Part shown: piece after piece, positions 25,302-33,607 of the stretch
Position numbering within the stretch: the first letter of the stretch is position 1
How the letters are laid out: every line of letters starts with the position of its first letter
NCBI RefSeq assembly: GCF_001612635.1
Contig: NZ_BDAV01000012.1
Span: 310,001 to 374,000 of the forward strand
DNA length: 64,000 nt
From: Nocardia africana NBRC 100379
GTDB taxonomy: Bacteria > Actinomycetota > Actinomycetes > Mycobacteriales > Mycobacteriaceae
Reading direction: 5' to 3'
Made by a program: the position numbers and the translations under genes
The notes under the pieces: model-generated
What the model saw: the letters and a program-made list of their open reading frames with translations, nothing else
Told to the model about the DNA's origin: nothing
Databases searched by the model: none

Positions 25302-25584
25302 GCTGCTCCAGTTCAAGCCAGCCCTCGCCGGGGCTCCCCATATGTATTCGCCGCTGATGATGCCGCCGCCACATTGCCGCGCGGTAAATTCCCGGCGAAG
25401 CAAAAGCCGCCCGCGCCCGTAACTCGTGAACGAGTTCGGACGCGGACCAAGAGCACGACTTACGACATACCGGTGATCAGGATAACGGCGGCACCTAGGA
25501 ACTGCCATCCGAGCTCGAAATCCCGTCCGATTTCCGGTGTTTGAGACGCGGGTACGCGTTTCCGCAGTACAGGGCCGGAAAGAC
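25302..25584. other. Intergenic region upstream of the cutinase gene
   Basis: About 280 nt that must hold the minus-strand cutinase promoter. I see no convincing operator, RNA or protein gene in it. The gltD terminator follows at its right end. Confidence 0.5.
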
Positions 25585-25626
25585 AGGCGTCCACGGGCTC
25601 GAAAGCCCGTGGACGCCTCGTTTTTT
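25585..25626. terminator. gltD terminator
   Basis: AGGCGTCCACGGGCT (25585-25599) pairs perfectly with AGCCCGTGGACGCCT (25604-25618) around CGAA. T6 follows on the plus strand; on the minus strand, the gltD direction, the tail is TGTCTTTCC. It lies 32 nt after the gltD stop. Confidence 0.85.
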
Positions 25627-25657
25627 CGATTGTTCGACAGCCGGCGCTTGCCGGGAC

Positions 25658-27127
25658 TCAGCGCTGGGCGACCGCCGTCGGAGCGATCGGCGCCGGCAGC
25701 GCGGTCTCACCCTCGAGGTGCTTGTCCACCGCCGACGCGGCGGCGCGGCCCTCGGCGATGGCCCACACGATCAGCGACTGACCACGGCCCATGTCGCCGG
25801 CGACGAAGACACCGGGAACGGTGGTCTGGAAGTCCTTATCGCGCTTGACGTTGCCGCGCTGGTCGTAGCCCACGCCGAGATCCTCGAGCAGACCCGGCTT
25901 CTGCGGGCCGACGAAGCCCATCGCCAGCAGGACCAGATCGGCCTCCAGCGTGAAGTCGGTGCCCTCGACCTTCTCGAAGCGGCCGTTGACGTTGCGGACC
26001 TCGTGCGCCTGCAGTCCGGTGACCTTGCCGTCCGCACCGATGAACCGCTCGGTGTTCACCGAGAAGACGCGCTCGCCGCCCTCTTCGTGCGCCGAGGAGA
26101 CCCGGAACATCAGCGGGTAGGTCGGCCACGGGGTCGACTCGGCCCGCTCGGCCGGCGGCTTCGGCATGATCTCGAACTGGTGGATGCTGGCCGCGCCCTG
26201 GCGGTGCGAGGTGCCCAGGCAGTCGGCGCCGGTGTCACCGCCACCGATGATGACGACCTTCTTGCCCTTGGCGTGGATCCGCGGCAGGCCCTCCTCGTCG
26301 GTGACGGGATCGCCCAGCTGGACCCGGTTGGCCAGCGGCAGGAATTCCATCGCCTGGTGGATGCCGTCCAGATCGCGACCCGGAATCGGCAGGTCCCGAG
26401 CGATGGTGGAACCACCCGCGAGCACCACCGCGTCGAACTGCTCGCGCAGCTGCTCGGCGGTGATGTCGACACCGACGTTCACGCCCGCCTTGAAGATGGT
26501 GCCCTCGGCCTCCATCTGCGCCAGGCGGCGGTCGATGAAGCGCTTCTCCATCTTGAATTCCGGAATGCCGTAGCGCAGCAGGCCGCCGATGCGGTCGTCG
26601 CGCTCGAACACCGTGACGGTGTGGCCGGCGCGGGTCAGCTGCTGGGCCGCGGCCAGACCGGCCGGACCCGAACCCACGACCGCGATCTTCTTACCGGTCA
26701 GGCGGGTCGGATAGACCGGCTGCACCCAGCCCTCGTCGAAGGCGTTCTCGATGAGTTCGACCTCGACCTGCTTGATGGTGACCGGATCCTGGTTGATGCC
26801 GAGCACACACGACGCCTCACACGGCGCCGGGCACAACCGCCCGGTGAATTCCGGGAAGTTGTTGGTCGCGTGCAGACGGTCGATGCCCTCGCGCCAGCGA
26901 TCCCGGTAGACCAGGTCGTTCCACTCGGGAATCAGGTTCCCCAGCGGGCAGCCGTTGTGGCAGAACGGGATACCGCAGTCCATGCAGCGGCTGGCCTGGG
27001 TCTGCAGGGTCTGGTGGGAGTAGTTCTCCTCGTAGACCTCTTTCCAGTCCATCAGGCGCAGCGGAACCGGACGGCGGGTGGGCAGCTCCCGCTTGGTGTG
27101 CTTCAGAAATCCCTGTGGATCACCCAC
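25658..27127 (-). CDS. gltD: Glutamate synthase small subunit (NADPH)
   Basis: 489 residues. The N-terminal [4Fe-4S] domain has SRCMDCGIPFCHNGCPLGN and LCPAPCEASCVLG. The FAD fold shows VVGSGPAGLAAAQQLTRAGH, and the NADPH fold shows VVIIGGGDTGADCLG. The C-terminal FAD motif is PGVFVAGDMGRGQSLIVWAI. GltD takes electrons from NADPH and passes them to GltB to make two glutamates from glutamine and 2-oxoglutarate. The gene lies 59 nt after gltB. Full length, no defects seen. Confidence 0.97.
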   Translation of the reverse strand: MGDPQGFLKHTKRELPTRRPVPLRLMDWKEVYEENYSHQTLQTQASRCMDCGIPFCHNGCPLGNLIPEWNDLVYRDRWREGIDRLHATNNFPEFTGRLCPAPCEASCVLGINQDPVTIKQVEVELIENAFDEGWVQPVYPTRLTGKKIAVVGSGPAGLAAAQQLTRAGHTVTVFERDDRIGGLLRYGIPEFKMEKRFIDRRLAQMEAEGTIFKAGVNVGVDITAEQLREQFDAVVLAGGSTIARDLPIPGRDLDGIHQAMEFLPLANRVQLGDPVTDEEGLPRIHAKGKKVVIIGGGDTGADCLGTSHRQGAASIHQFEIMPKPPAERAESTPWPTYPLMFRVSSAHEEGGERVFSVNTERFIGADGKVTGLQAHEVRNVNGRFEKVEGTDFTLEADLVLLAMGFVGPQKPGLLEDLGVGYDQRGNVKRDKDFQTTVPGVFVAGDMGRGQSLIVWAIAEGRAAASAVDKHLEGETALPAPIAPTAVAQR

Positions 27128-27186
27128 GTGCGGCCTCCGTCTTTTCGCCTCTCACAGCCGTCCGTGCGTTGTGCACGCGTCTCACG

Positions 27187-30100
27187 TTATCCACGTGCGG
27201 CCTCCATGATCGCCTCGTCGACATCCCGCCCGGCCTTCTCGGCCTCGGAGATAGCGAGCAATACCTTCTTGTAGTCGCGAGGCATAACCTTCACGAAGTG
27301 GTTCACCTGCTGCGACCAATCGCTCAGGATGCGTTCGGCCACCGCCGAACCCGTCGCGTCGCGATGGCTCGCGACCACGTCGCGCAGCCAGGTGAAGTCC
27401 TCGCCCTCGAGCTGTTCGATATCCACCAGCTCGGTGTTGAGGTTGGCTTCGAACGTGCCGTTCGGGTTGTAGATGTAGGCGATACCGCCCGACATGCCGG
27501 CACCGAAGTTGCGTCCGGTCTCGCCGAGGATGACGACCCGGCCGCCGGTCATGTACTCGCAGCCGTGATCACCCACGCCCTCGACCACCGCGGTGGCGCC
27601 CGAGTTGCGCACGCAGAACCGCTCGCCGACCACACCGCGGATGAATGCCTCACCGCTGGTGGCGCCGAACAGGATCACGTTGCCCGCGATGATGTTCTCC
27701 TCGGCGACGAAGGACTCCGGCGCGTTCAGCGACGGCCGCACCACCAGGTGACCGCCCGAAAGGCCCTTGCCCACATAGTCGTTGGCATCACCGAACACGC
27801 GCAGGGTGATACCGGCCGGGACGAACGCGCCGAAGCTGTTGCCCGCCGAACCGGTGAAGGTGATGTCGATGGTGTCGTCGGGCAGGCCGGCGCCACCGTA
27901 GAGCTTGGTCACCTCGTGGCCGAGCATGGTGCCGACCGTGCGGTTCACGTTCGTGATCTTGGTCTCGAACTTGACCGGCTTGCCGCGCTCGAGCGCATCC
28001 GCCGCCTGGGCGATGAGCTGGTTGTCCAGCGCCTTGTCCAGGCCGTGGTCCTGCGTCTTGGTGCAGCGGCGGTCCTGGTACATGAACGCCGTCTCGACGT
28101 CGTCGAGGATCGGCGACAGATCCAGCTTGCTCGCCTTCCAGTGCTCCTTGGCCCTGGTGGTGTCGAGCAGGTCGACGCGGCCGATGGCCTCGTCGAGCGT
28201 GCGCAGACCCAGCGAGGCCAGCAGCTCCCGCACCTCTTCGGCGACGAACATGAAGAAGTTCTCGACGAATTCGGGCTTACCGGTGAAGCGCTGGCGCAGT
28301 ACCGGATTCTGAGTCGCGACGCCGACCGGGCAGGTGTCGAGGTGGCAGACACGCATCATGACGCAGCCGGAGACCACCAGCGGAGCGGTCGCGAAGCCGT
28401 ACTCCTCGGCGCCGAGCAGCGCGCCGATCAGCACATCGCGGCCGGTCTTCATCTGGCCGTCGACCTGCACCACGATGCGGTCGCGCAGACCGTTGAGCAG
28501 CAGGGTCTGCTGGGTCTCGGCCAGGCCGAGTTCCCAGGGGCCGCCCGCGTGCTTCAGCGAGGTCAGCGGCGAGGCGCCGGTACCACCGTCGTGGCCGGAG
28601 ATCAGCACGACGTCGGCGTGGGCCTTCGACACACCGGCCGCGACCGTTCCGACACCCGGCTCCGCGACAAGTTTCACGTGAATCCGAGCCTGCGGATTCG
28701 CGTTCTTCAGGTCGTGGATCAGCTGGGCCAGATCCTCGATCGAGTAGATGTCGTGGTGCGGCGGCGGCGAGATCAGGCCGACACCCGGCGTCGAGTGCCG
28801 CACCTCGGCGACCCACGGGTACACCTTGTGCGCCGGCAGCTGACCGCCCTCACCGGGCTTGGCGCCCTGGGCCATCTTGATCTGGATATCGGTGCAGTTG
28901 GTCAGGTAGTGCGCGGTCACACCGAAGCGACCCGACGCCACCTGCTTGATCGCGCTGCGCCGCCAGTCGCCGTTGTCCTCCGGCTCGAAGCGGGCCGGCG
29001 ACTCGCCGCCCTCACCCGAGTTGGAACGGCCGCCGAGGCGGTTCATCGCGATCGCGAGGGTCTCGTGCGCCTCCGCGGAGATCGAGCCGTAGCTCATCGC
29101 GCCGGTGGAGAAGCGCTTCACGATCTCGCTGGCCGGCTCGACCTCCTCGATCGGAATCGCGTGCCGGCCCTCGGTCTTGAACTTGAACAGGCCGCGCAGC
29201 GAGGCCAGTCGCTCGGACTGGTCGTCGACCAGCTTGGTGTACTCCTTGAAGATCGAGTACTGACCCGAGCGGGTCGCGTGCTGCAGCTTGAACACCGTGT
29301 CCGGGTTGAACAGGTGGTACTCACCCTCGCGCCGCCACTGGTACTCACCGCCGATCTCGAGTTCGCGGTGCGCGCGCTCGGTGCGGTTCTCCAGGAAGGC
29401 GATCCGGTGGCGGGCGGCGACCTCGGCGGCGATGTCGTCGAGACCGATGCCGTCCAGCGGCGAGGTCAGGCCGGTGAAGTACTGGTCGCACAGTTCCTGC
29501 GACAGACCCACGACCTGGAACAGCTGCGCGCCGCGGTAGGAGGCGATGGTGGAGATGCCCATCTTGGACATCACCTTCAGCACGCCCTTGCCGGCCGCCT
29601 TGTTGTAGTTCTTGACGGCGGCGGCGTAGTCGGCCGCCTTGTCGCCGGTGCTGCCCGGCATCTCCAGCGCGCCGCGCTCGAGCATGTCCTCGATCGACTC
29701 GAAGGCCATGTAGGGGTTGATCGCGGCCGCGCCGAAGCCGACCAGCATGGCCATGTGGTGCACCTCGCGGGCGTCACCGGCCTCGACCACGAGGCCGACC
29801 TTGGTGCGGGTGCGCTCGCGCACCAGGTGGTGGTGCACCGAGGCGGTGAGCAGCAGCGACGGAATCGGCGCCAGCTTCTCGTTGGATTCGCGGTCGGACA
29901 GCACGATGATCCGCGCGCCGCCGTCGATGGCGGCCGACACCTGGGCGTTGATCGCCTCGAGCGCCTTGCGCAGGCCCTTGCCGCCCTTCTTCACCGAGTA
30001 GAGGCCGCGCACGACCACCGAACGCAGCTCGGGCCGCGAACCGTCGTCGTTGATGTGGACGAGCTTGGCCAGCTCGTCGTTGTCGAGAATCGGCTGGGTC

Positions 30101-31851
30101 AGCGTGATGTGACGACAGGACTCCGGACCCGGATGCAGCAGGTCGGCCTCGGGGCCGATGGTGCTGCGCAGGCTGGTGACGACCTCCTCGCGGATGGCGT
30201 CCAGCGGCGGGTTGGTGACCTGGGCGAACAGCTGCGCGAAGTAGTCGAACAGCAGACGCGGACGCGACGACAGCACCGCGATCGGCGTATCGGTGCCCAT
30301 CGACCCCAGCGCCTCGCCGCCGGTCTTGGCCATCGGCGAGATCAGCAGGCTCAGTTCCTCGGTGGAGTATCCGAAGATCTGCTGGCGGATGAGCACGCGG
30401 TCGTGCGACATGTGCTCGTGCGGACGGTCGGGCAGCTCGGCGAGCTTGATGATGCCCTCGTCGAGCCACTGCTGATACGGCTGCTCGGCGGCCAGCTGCG
30501 ACTTGATCTCGTCGTCGCTGATGATGCGGCCCTGCGAGGTGTCCACCAGGAACATGCGGCCGGGCTGCAGACGGGCCTTGCGGACCACCTTCGACGGCTC
30601 GATGTCGAGCACGCCGACCTCGGAGGCCATGACGACCAGGCCGTCCTCGGTGACCCAGATCCGCGAGGGGCGCAGACCGTTGCGGTCCAGCACCGCGCCG
30701 ACCACGGTGCCGTCGGTGAAGCACACCGAGGCCGGGCCGTCCCACGGCTCCATCAGCATGGAGTGGTAGCGGTAGAAGGCGCGCTGCGCCGGGTCCATCG
30801 ACTCGTGCCGCTCCCAGGCCTCCGGGATCATCATCAGCACGGCGTGGGGCAGGCTGCGGCCACCGAGGTGCAGCAGTTCCAGCACCTCGTCGAAGCGCGC
30901 GGTGTCGGAGGCGCCCGGGGTGCAGACCGGGAAGATCTTCTCCAGCCGGTTGTTGCCCTCGCTGTCGGTGCCGAAGATCTCGGAGTTCAGCAGCGCCTCG
31001 CGGGCGCGCATCCAGTTCTCGTTACCGGTGACGGTGTTGATCTCACCGTTGTGCGCGACGCGGCGGAAGGGGTGGGCCAGCGGCCAGGACGGGAAGGTGT
31101 TGGTCGAGAAGCGCGAGTGCACGATGCCCAGCGCCGACTCCACCCGGTCGTCCTGCAGGTCGAGATAGAACGCCCGCAGCTGCGGGGTGGTGAACATGCC
31201 CTTGTAGACGAAGGTCTGACCGGACAGGCTCGGGAAGTAGACGGTCTCGCGGCCGACCGCGCCCTCGCCGGCGCCCTGCTTGCCGAGTTCGTGCTCGACC
31301 CGCTTGCGCACGACGTAGGCACGCCGCTCCAGATCCATTCCGCTGAGCTGCTCGGCCGAATCGGCGGGCGAGGCGATGAACAGCTGCCGGAACGTCGGCA
31401 TGGCGTCACGCGACAGCGCGCCCAGGGAGGACTCGTCGATCGGAACCTCGCGCCAGCCCAGAACGGCCAGGCCCTCTTCCTTGACGATCTTCTCGACCCG
31501 GTAGCAGGCGCGGGCGGCCTCGCGGCGGGCCTGCGGCAGGAATGCGATACCGGTGGCGTAGGAGCCTTCCGGCGGCAACTCGAACGTGGCACCACTCTCC
31601 GCCAGCGCGGCCCGGAAGAACGCGTCCGGGAGCTGGATCAGGATGCCCGCACCGTCACCGGAGTTGGGTTCCGCACCCGCAGCACCGCGGTGCTCCAGGT
31701 TCAGCAGTGCCGTAATAGCCTTGTCGACGATGTCGCGGCTACGACGGCCATGCATGTCGACGACGAACGCGACACCGCAGGAGTCGTGCTCGTTCGCCGG
31801 GTCATAGAGCCCGATCGGTCCAGGTGACCTGTGGCCAGGAAGTTGCGTCAT
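27187..31851 (-). CDS. gltB: Glutamate synthase large subunit
   Basis: 1554 residues. The N-terminal amidotransferase becomes active by removal of a 24-residue propeptide: the nucleophile is Cys25 in NEHDSCGVAFVVDMHG. The FMN/synthase domain includes SRFSTNTFPSWPLAHPFR early on, ARIHVKLVAEPGVGTVAAGV, DGGTGASPLTSLKHAG and the 3Fe-4S cysteines in VCHLDTCPVGVATQ. The C-terminal beta-helix (GGRVVILGETGRNFGAGMSGG) is complete. It forms the GOGAT holoenzyme with GltD. Upstream lies a repeat-rich leader. A parS-like 14-mer is embedded in the coding sequence at 28671-28684. Confidence 0.98.
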   Translation of the reverse strand: MTQLPGHRSPGPIGLYDPANEHDSCGVAFVVDMHGRRSRDIVDKAITALLNLEHRGAAGAEPNSGDGAGILIQLPDAFFRAALAESGATFELPPEGSYATGIAFLPQARREAARACYRVEKIVKEEGLAVLGWREVPIDESSLGALSRDAMPTFRQLFIASPADSAEQLSGMDLERRAYVVRKRVEHELGKQGAGEGAVGRETVYFPSLSGQTFVYKGMFTTPQLRAFYLDLQDDRVESALGIVHSRFSTNTFPSWPLAHPFRRVAHNGEINTVTGNENWMRAREALLNSEIFGTDSEGNNRLEKIFPVCTPGASDTARFDEVLELLHLGGRSLPHAVLMMIPEAWERHESMDPAQRAFYRYHSMLMEPWDGPASVCFTDGTVVGAVLDRNGLRPSRIWVTEDGLVVMASEVGVLDIEPSKVVRKARLQPGRMFLVDTSQGRIISDDEIKSQLAAEQPYQQWLDEGIIKLAELPDRPHEHMSHDRVLIRQQIFGYSTEELSLLISPMAKTGGEALGSMGTDTPIAVLSSRPRLLFDYFAQLFAQVTNPPLDAIREEVVTSLRSTIGPEADLLHPGPESCRHITLTQPILDNDELAKLVHINDDGSRPELRSVVVRGLYSVKKGGKGLRKALEAINAQVSAAIDGGARIIVLSDRESNEKLAPIPSLLLTASVHHHLVRERTRTKVGLVVEAGDAREVHHMAMLVGFGAAAINPYMAFESIEDMLERGALEMPGSTGDKAADYAAAVKNYNKAAGKGVLKVMSKMGISTIASYRGAQLFQVVGLSQELCDQYFTGLTSPLDGIGLDDIAAEVAARHRIAFLENRTERAHRELEIGGEYQWRREGEYHLFNPDTVFKLQHATRSGQYSIFKEYTKLVDDQSERLASLRGLFKFKTEGRHAIPIEEVEPASEIVKRFSTGAMSYGSISAEAHETLAIAMNRLGGRSNSGEGGESPARFEPEDNGDWRRSAIKQVASGRFGVTAHYLTNCTDIQIKMAQGAKPGEGGQLPAHKVYPWVAEVRHSTPGVGLISPPPHHDIYSIEDLAQLIHDLKNANPQARIHVKLVAEPGVGTVAAGVSKAHADVVLISGHDGGTGASPLTSLKHAGGPWELGLAETQQTLLLNGLRDRIVVQVDGQMKTGRDVLIGALLGAEEYGFATAPLVVSGCVMMRVCHLDTCPVGVATQNPVLRQRFTGKPEFVENFFMFVAEEVRELLASLGLRTLDEAIGRVDLLDTTRAKEHWKASKLDLSPILDDVETAFMYQDRRCTKTQDHGLDKALDNQLIAQAADALERGKPVKFETKITNVNRTVGTMLGHEVTKLYGGAGLPDDTIDITFTGSAGNSFGAFVPAGITLRVFGDANDYVGKGLSGGHLVVRPSLNAPESFVAEENIIAGNVILFGATSGEAFIRGVVGERFCVRNSGATAVVEGVGDHGCEYMTGGRVVILGETGRNFGAGMSGGIAYIYNPNGTFEANLNTELVDIEQLEGEDFTWLRDVVASHRDATGSAVAERILSDWSQQVNHFVKVMPRDYKKVLLAISEAEKAGRDVDEAIMEAARG
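28671..28684. promoter_or_regulatory. parS-like site within gltB
   Basis: GTTTCACGTGAATC differs from the ParB target core GTTTCACGTGAAAC at one position. It is inside the conserved RIHVKLV coding segment, so part of the match is dictated by the protein. Confidence 0.45.
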
Positions 31852-32569
31852 GCCTCTGCCTTCAAGAAATAGGCGCCTTCAACGAAGAGGCCTTCGATTT
31901 CGATGCCTTCTTCCGATGGCCCTCGTCGAAACGCCTCCGCCTAGACTGCGTCCGGACGTTGCGGCGACCAGCGGCGCTGATGGTCATCCCGTGCAGTCAA
32001 ACTCTCCAGTTGTCCACCCGCTTCGGTTTCGTAGTCGGGTGCTCGGTGGTAGCGGAACTCTGAGGAGTTCCTTACCCACCGCGCCGTGCTCGCCCGCTAG
32101 GCTGATGCTTACGGCTCGTGGCCGAGTACGGGCGACGAGTCGGACATTTCACGTCCGACACTTAGAGCAAACGATAAGTCAGGACCGGAGCCCAACCAAC
32201 TTAGGTTGTGCTAAATACTCCGTCTACCTGGGCATCTTCATCGGTCCTCCACTACCTGCGCGTTCTCCAGTGTAAAGCAGCCGACGCGGATCGCTGAGTC
32301 GCGTTCGCCACTGCCGTCGATAGCGCCTGGGCATCGGCCACGAGCTGGGAGCCCAGTCCTGCGCAACGCTCTCACCTGCGTCGAATCAGATTTCCCCGAA
32401 TGCGGCGGCGGCAAACCGGGGTGTAAGGCGGCTAACTCTCCGGACACCCGGAGGAGACATTCCGGATAGCGGAGCGACAAGCCACGCCAATGTGCGGACC
32501 GTACGGCATCGTTTGCGAATGTGGAGTTCAGCACATTCTCGGCAAACCAAGATCGAGAATGACTGTGGT
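31852..32569. other. 718-nt intergenic region with gltB leader and unexplained elements
   Basis: No protein gene is convincing here. Next to gltB, GAAGGC (minus strand) occurs four times at 15-17 nt spacing (GCCTTC at 31858, 31875, 31890, 31905). Further out are a GGAACTC-TGAG-GAGTTCC palindrome (32054-32071), a plus-strand TAGGCT -10 box (32098-32103), a GTCGGAC/GTCCGAC hairpin (32139-32159) and a TTAGGTT-GTG-CTAA element (32201-32214) resembling half an IdeR box. A CTCCGG/CCGGAG hairpin lies near 32440. A small RNA read rightwards from about 32110 is possible. Confidence 0.45.
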
Positions 32570-33334
32570 TTATTTCACATCCGTTGCGGGACAAAGCGTT
32601 ACGGTCGCGCGGACCAGGGCGGCACCGTGCAGCGGATCGACCCGGCCCGAGGTCAGCACCGGAAACACGGCGGCCGCGAGCTGCTCCGCACAATCCGGTG
32701 CGCCCAGTACGGCGCGGTGAGCCGCCAGCTGATTCAGGATCTCGCCGTTCACCTCGTCGATCACCGGCCGTACGGCGGCCAGATCCGACGCATCCGGTGC
32801 GGGCGCGGCCGCCGGATCGAACCGCCACCGGGTGAGTAGTCCGTACTGCACGGTCTTGTTCGCTTCGATCTGCCCGGTGAACACCTGCCGCACCCAGTCC
32901 TGCGGCAGCCCCGATCGGGTGCCGGCCGCGGCCATCGCGTCGTAGACCTGCGCCTCGCGCGCCGGATCGTCGACCACGGGAGGCTGCCCGGTCCGCTGCG
33001 AAGCGGTCCATTTCGCGGCGGCGACGGCATCGGCGGTGTTCAGGCGGCGCAGCACCAACTCCACCAGTGGACTCAGTACCGAGGGGCCTTCCTGCGCGGG
33101 AGCCGCCTGCGCGTGCGGAAGTACTCGCTCTACGGTCATCGGCGCCACGACCGTGAATGCCGAGGTGAGGAGCACGGCGACCGCGACGAGACGGGTGCGT
33201 CGGCGTGCGCGGCGACCATCGAATCGCGACCGTGCGCCGCGGGCGCCGGCCGCCGCCGCGGCCTGGGAGTCGTCGGTGTCGCCCGCATAGGGATCCCCCA
33301 TCCGATGAATGCCGACTCCCGGAGTCGCTCGCAA
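32570..33334 (-). CDS. Secreted chorismate mutase (AroQ gamma type)
   Basis: 254 residues. A basic N-terminal region (to about 48) leads into a hydrophobic signal segment (LVAVAVLLTSAFTVVAPM) with likely cleavage after PHAQA. The mature all-helical domain matches the M. tuberculosis secreted enzyme Rv1885c: LVELVLRRLNTADAVAAAKW, then VFTGQIEANKTVQYGL, with the catalytic Arg, Lys and Gln set in those helices. It converts chorismate to prephenate outside the cytoplasm; the reason is not known. The TTG at 33334 is chosen because AGGAGG lies 8 nt upstream; ATG at 33301 is the alternative. Confidence 0.85.
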   Translation of the reverse strand: MRATPGVGIHRMGDPYAGDTDDSQAAAAAGARGARSRFDGRRARRRTRLVAVAVLLTSAFTVVAPMTVERVLPHAQAAPAQEGPSVLSPLVELVLRRLNTADAVAAAKWTASQRTGQPPVVDDPAREAQVYDAMAAAGTRSGLPQDWVRQVFTGQIEANKTVQYGLLTRWRFDPAAAPAPDASDLAAVRPVIDEVNGEILNQLAAHRAVLGAPDCAEQLAAAVFPVLTSGRVDPLHGAALVRATVTLCPATDVK

Positions 33335-33607
33335 CGTTCCACCCTCCTATCACCGCCGCACCATGGTGTCGATCGATGCCGCGCTACCCGAGAGTAGGGA
33401 TTCACTCCGCGACCGTCTGTGAGGCTCACCACATCGATGCCGCCGCGCTCGGTGGTTCCCCGCTCGGCCTGTCACTCTGAACCTGATTGCGCGCGGCAGG
33501 GCGCTCGGCGGATTACCCGTCCCGCCCGCGCGTGGGGGCACCACCGCCCGGACCACGATGCAACGACCGTTTCGCCCGGCGGCGACAACGATTGGGACCC
33601 AGAGGAT

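Noticed and set aside
27115..31827. Very long open frame (about 1570 codons) on the plus strand opposite gltB
   Set aside because: It is a GC-bias shadow: its sequence is low-complexity His/Arg/Val-rich with no domain, while the minus strand encodes a complete GltB.
32201..32219. IdeR/DtxR iron box
   Set aside because: About 12 of 19 positions match, nearly all in the left half; no iron gene is downstream.
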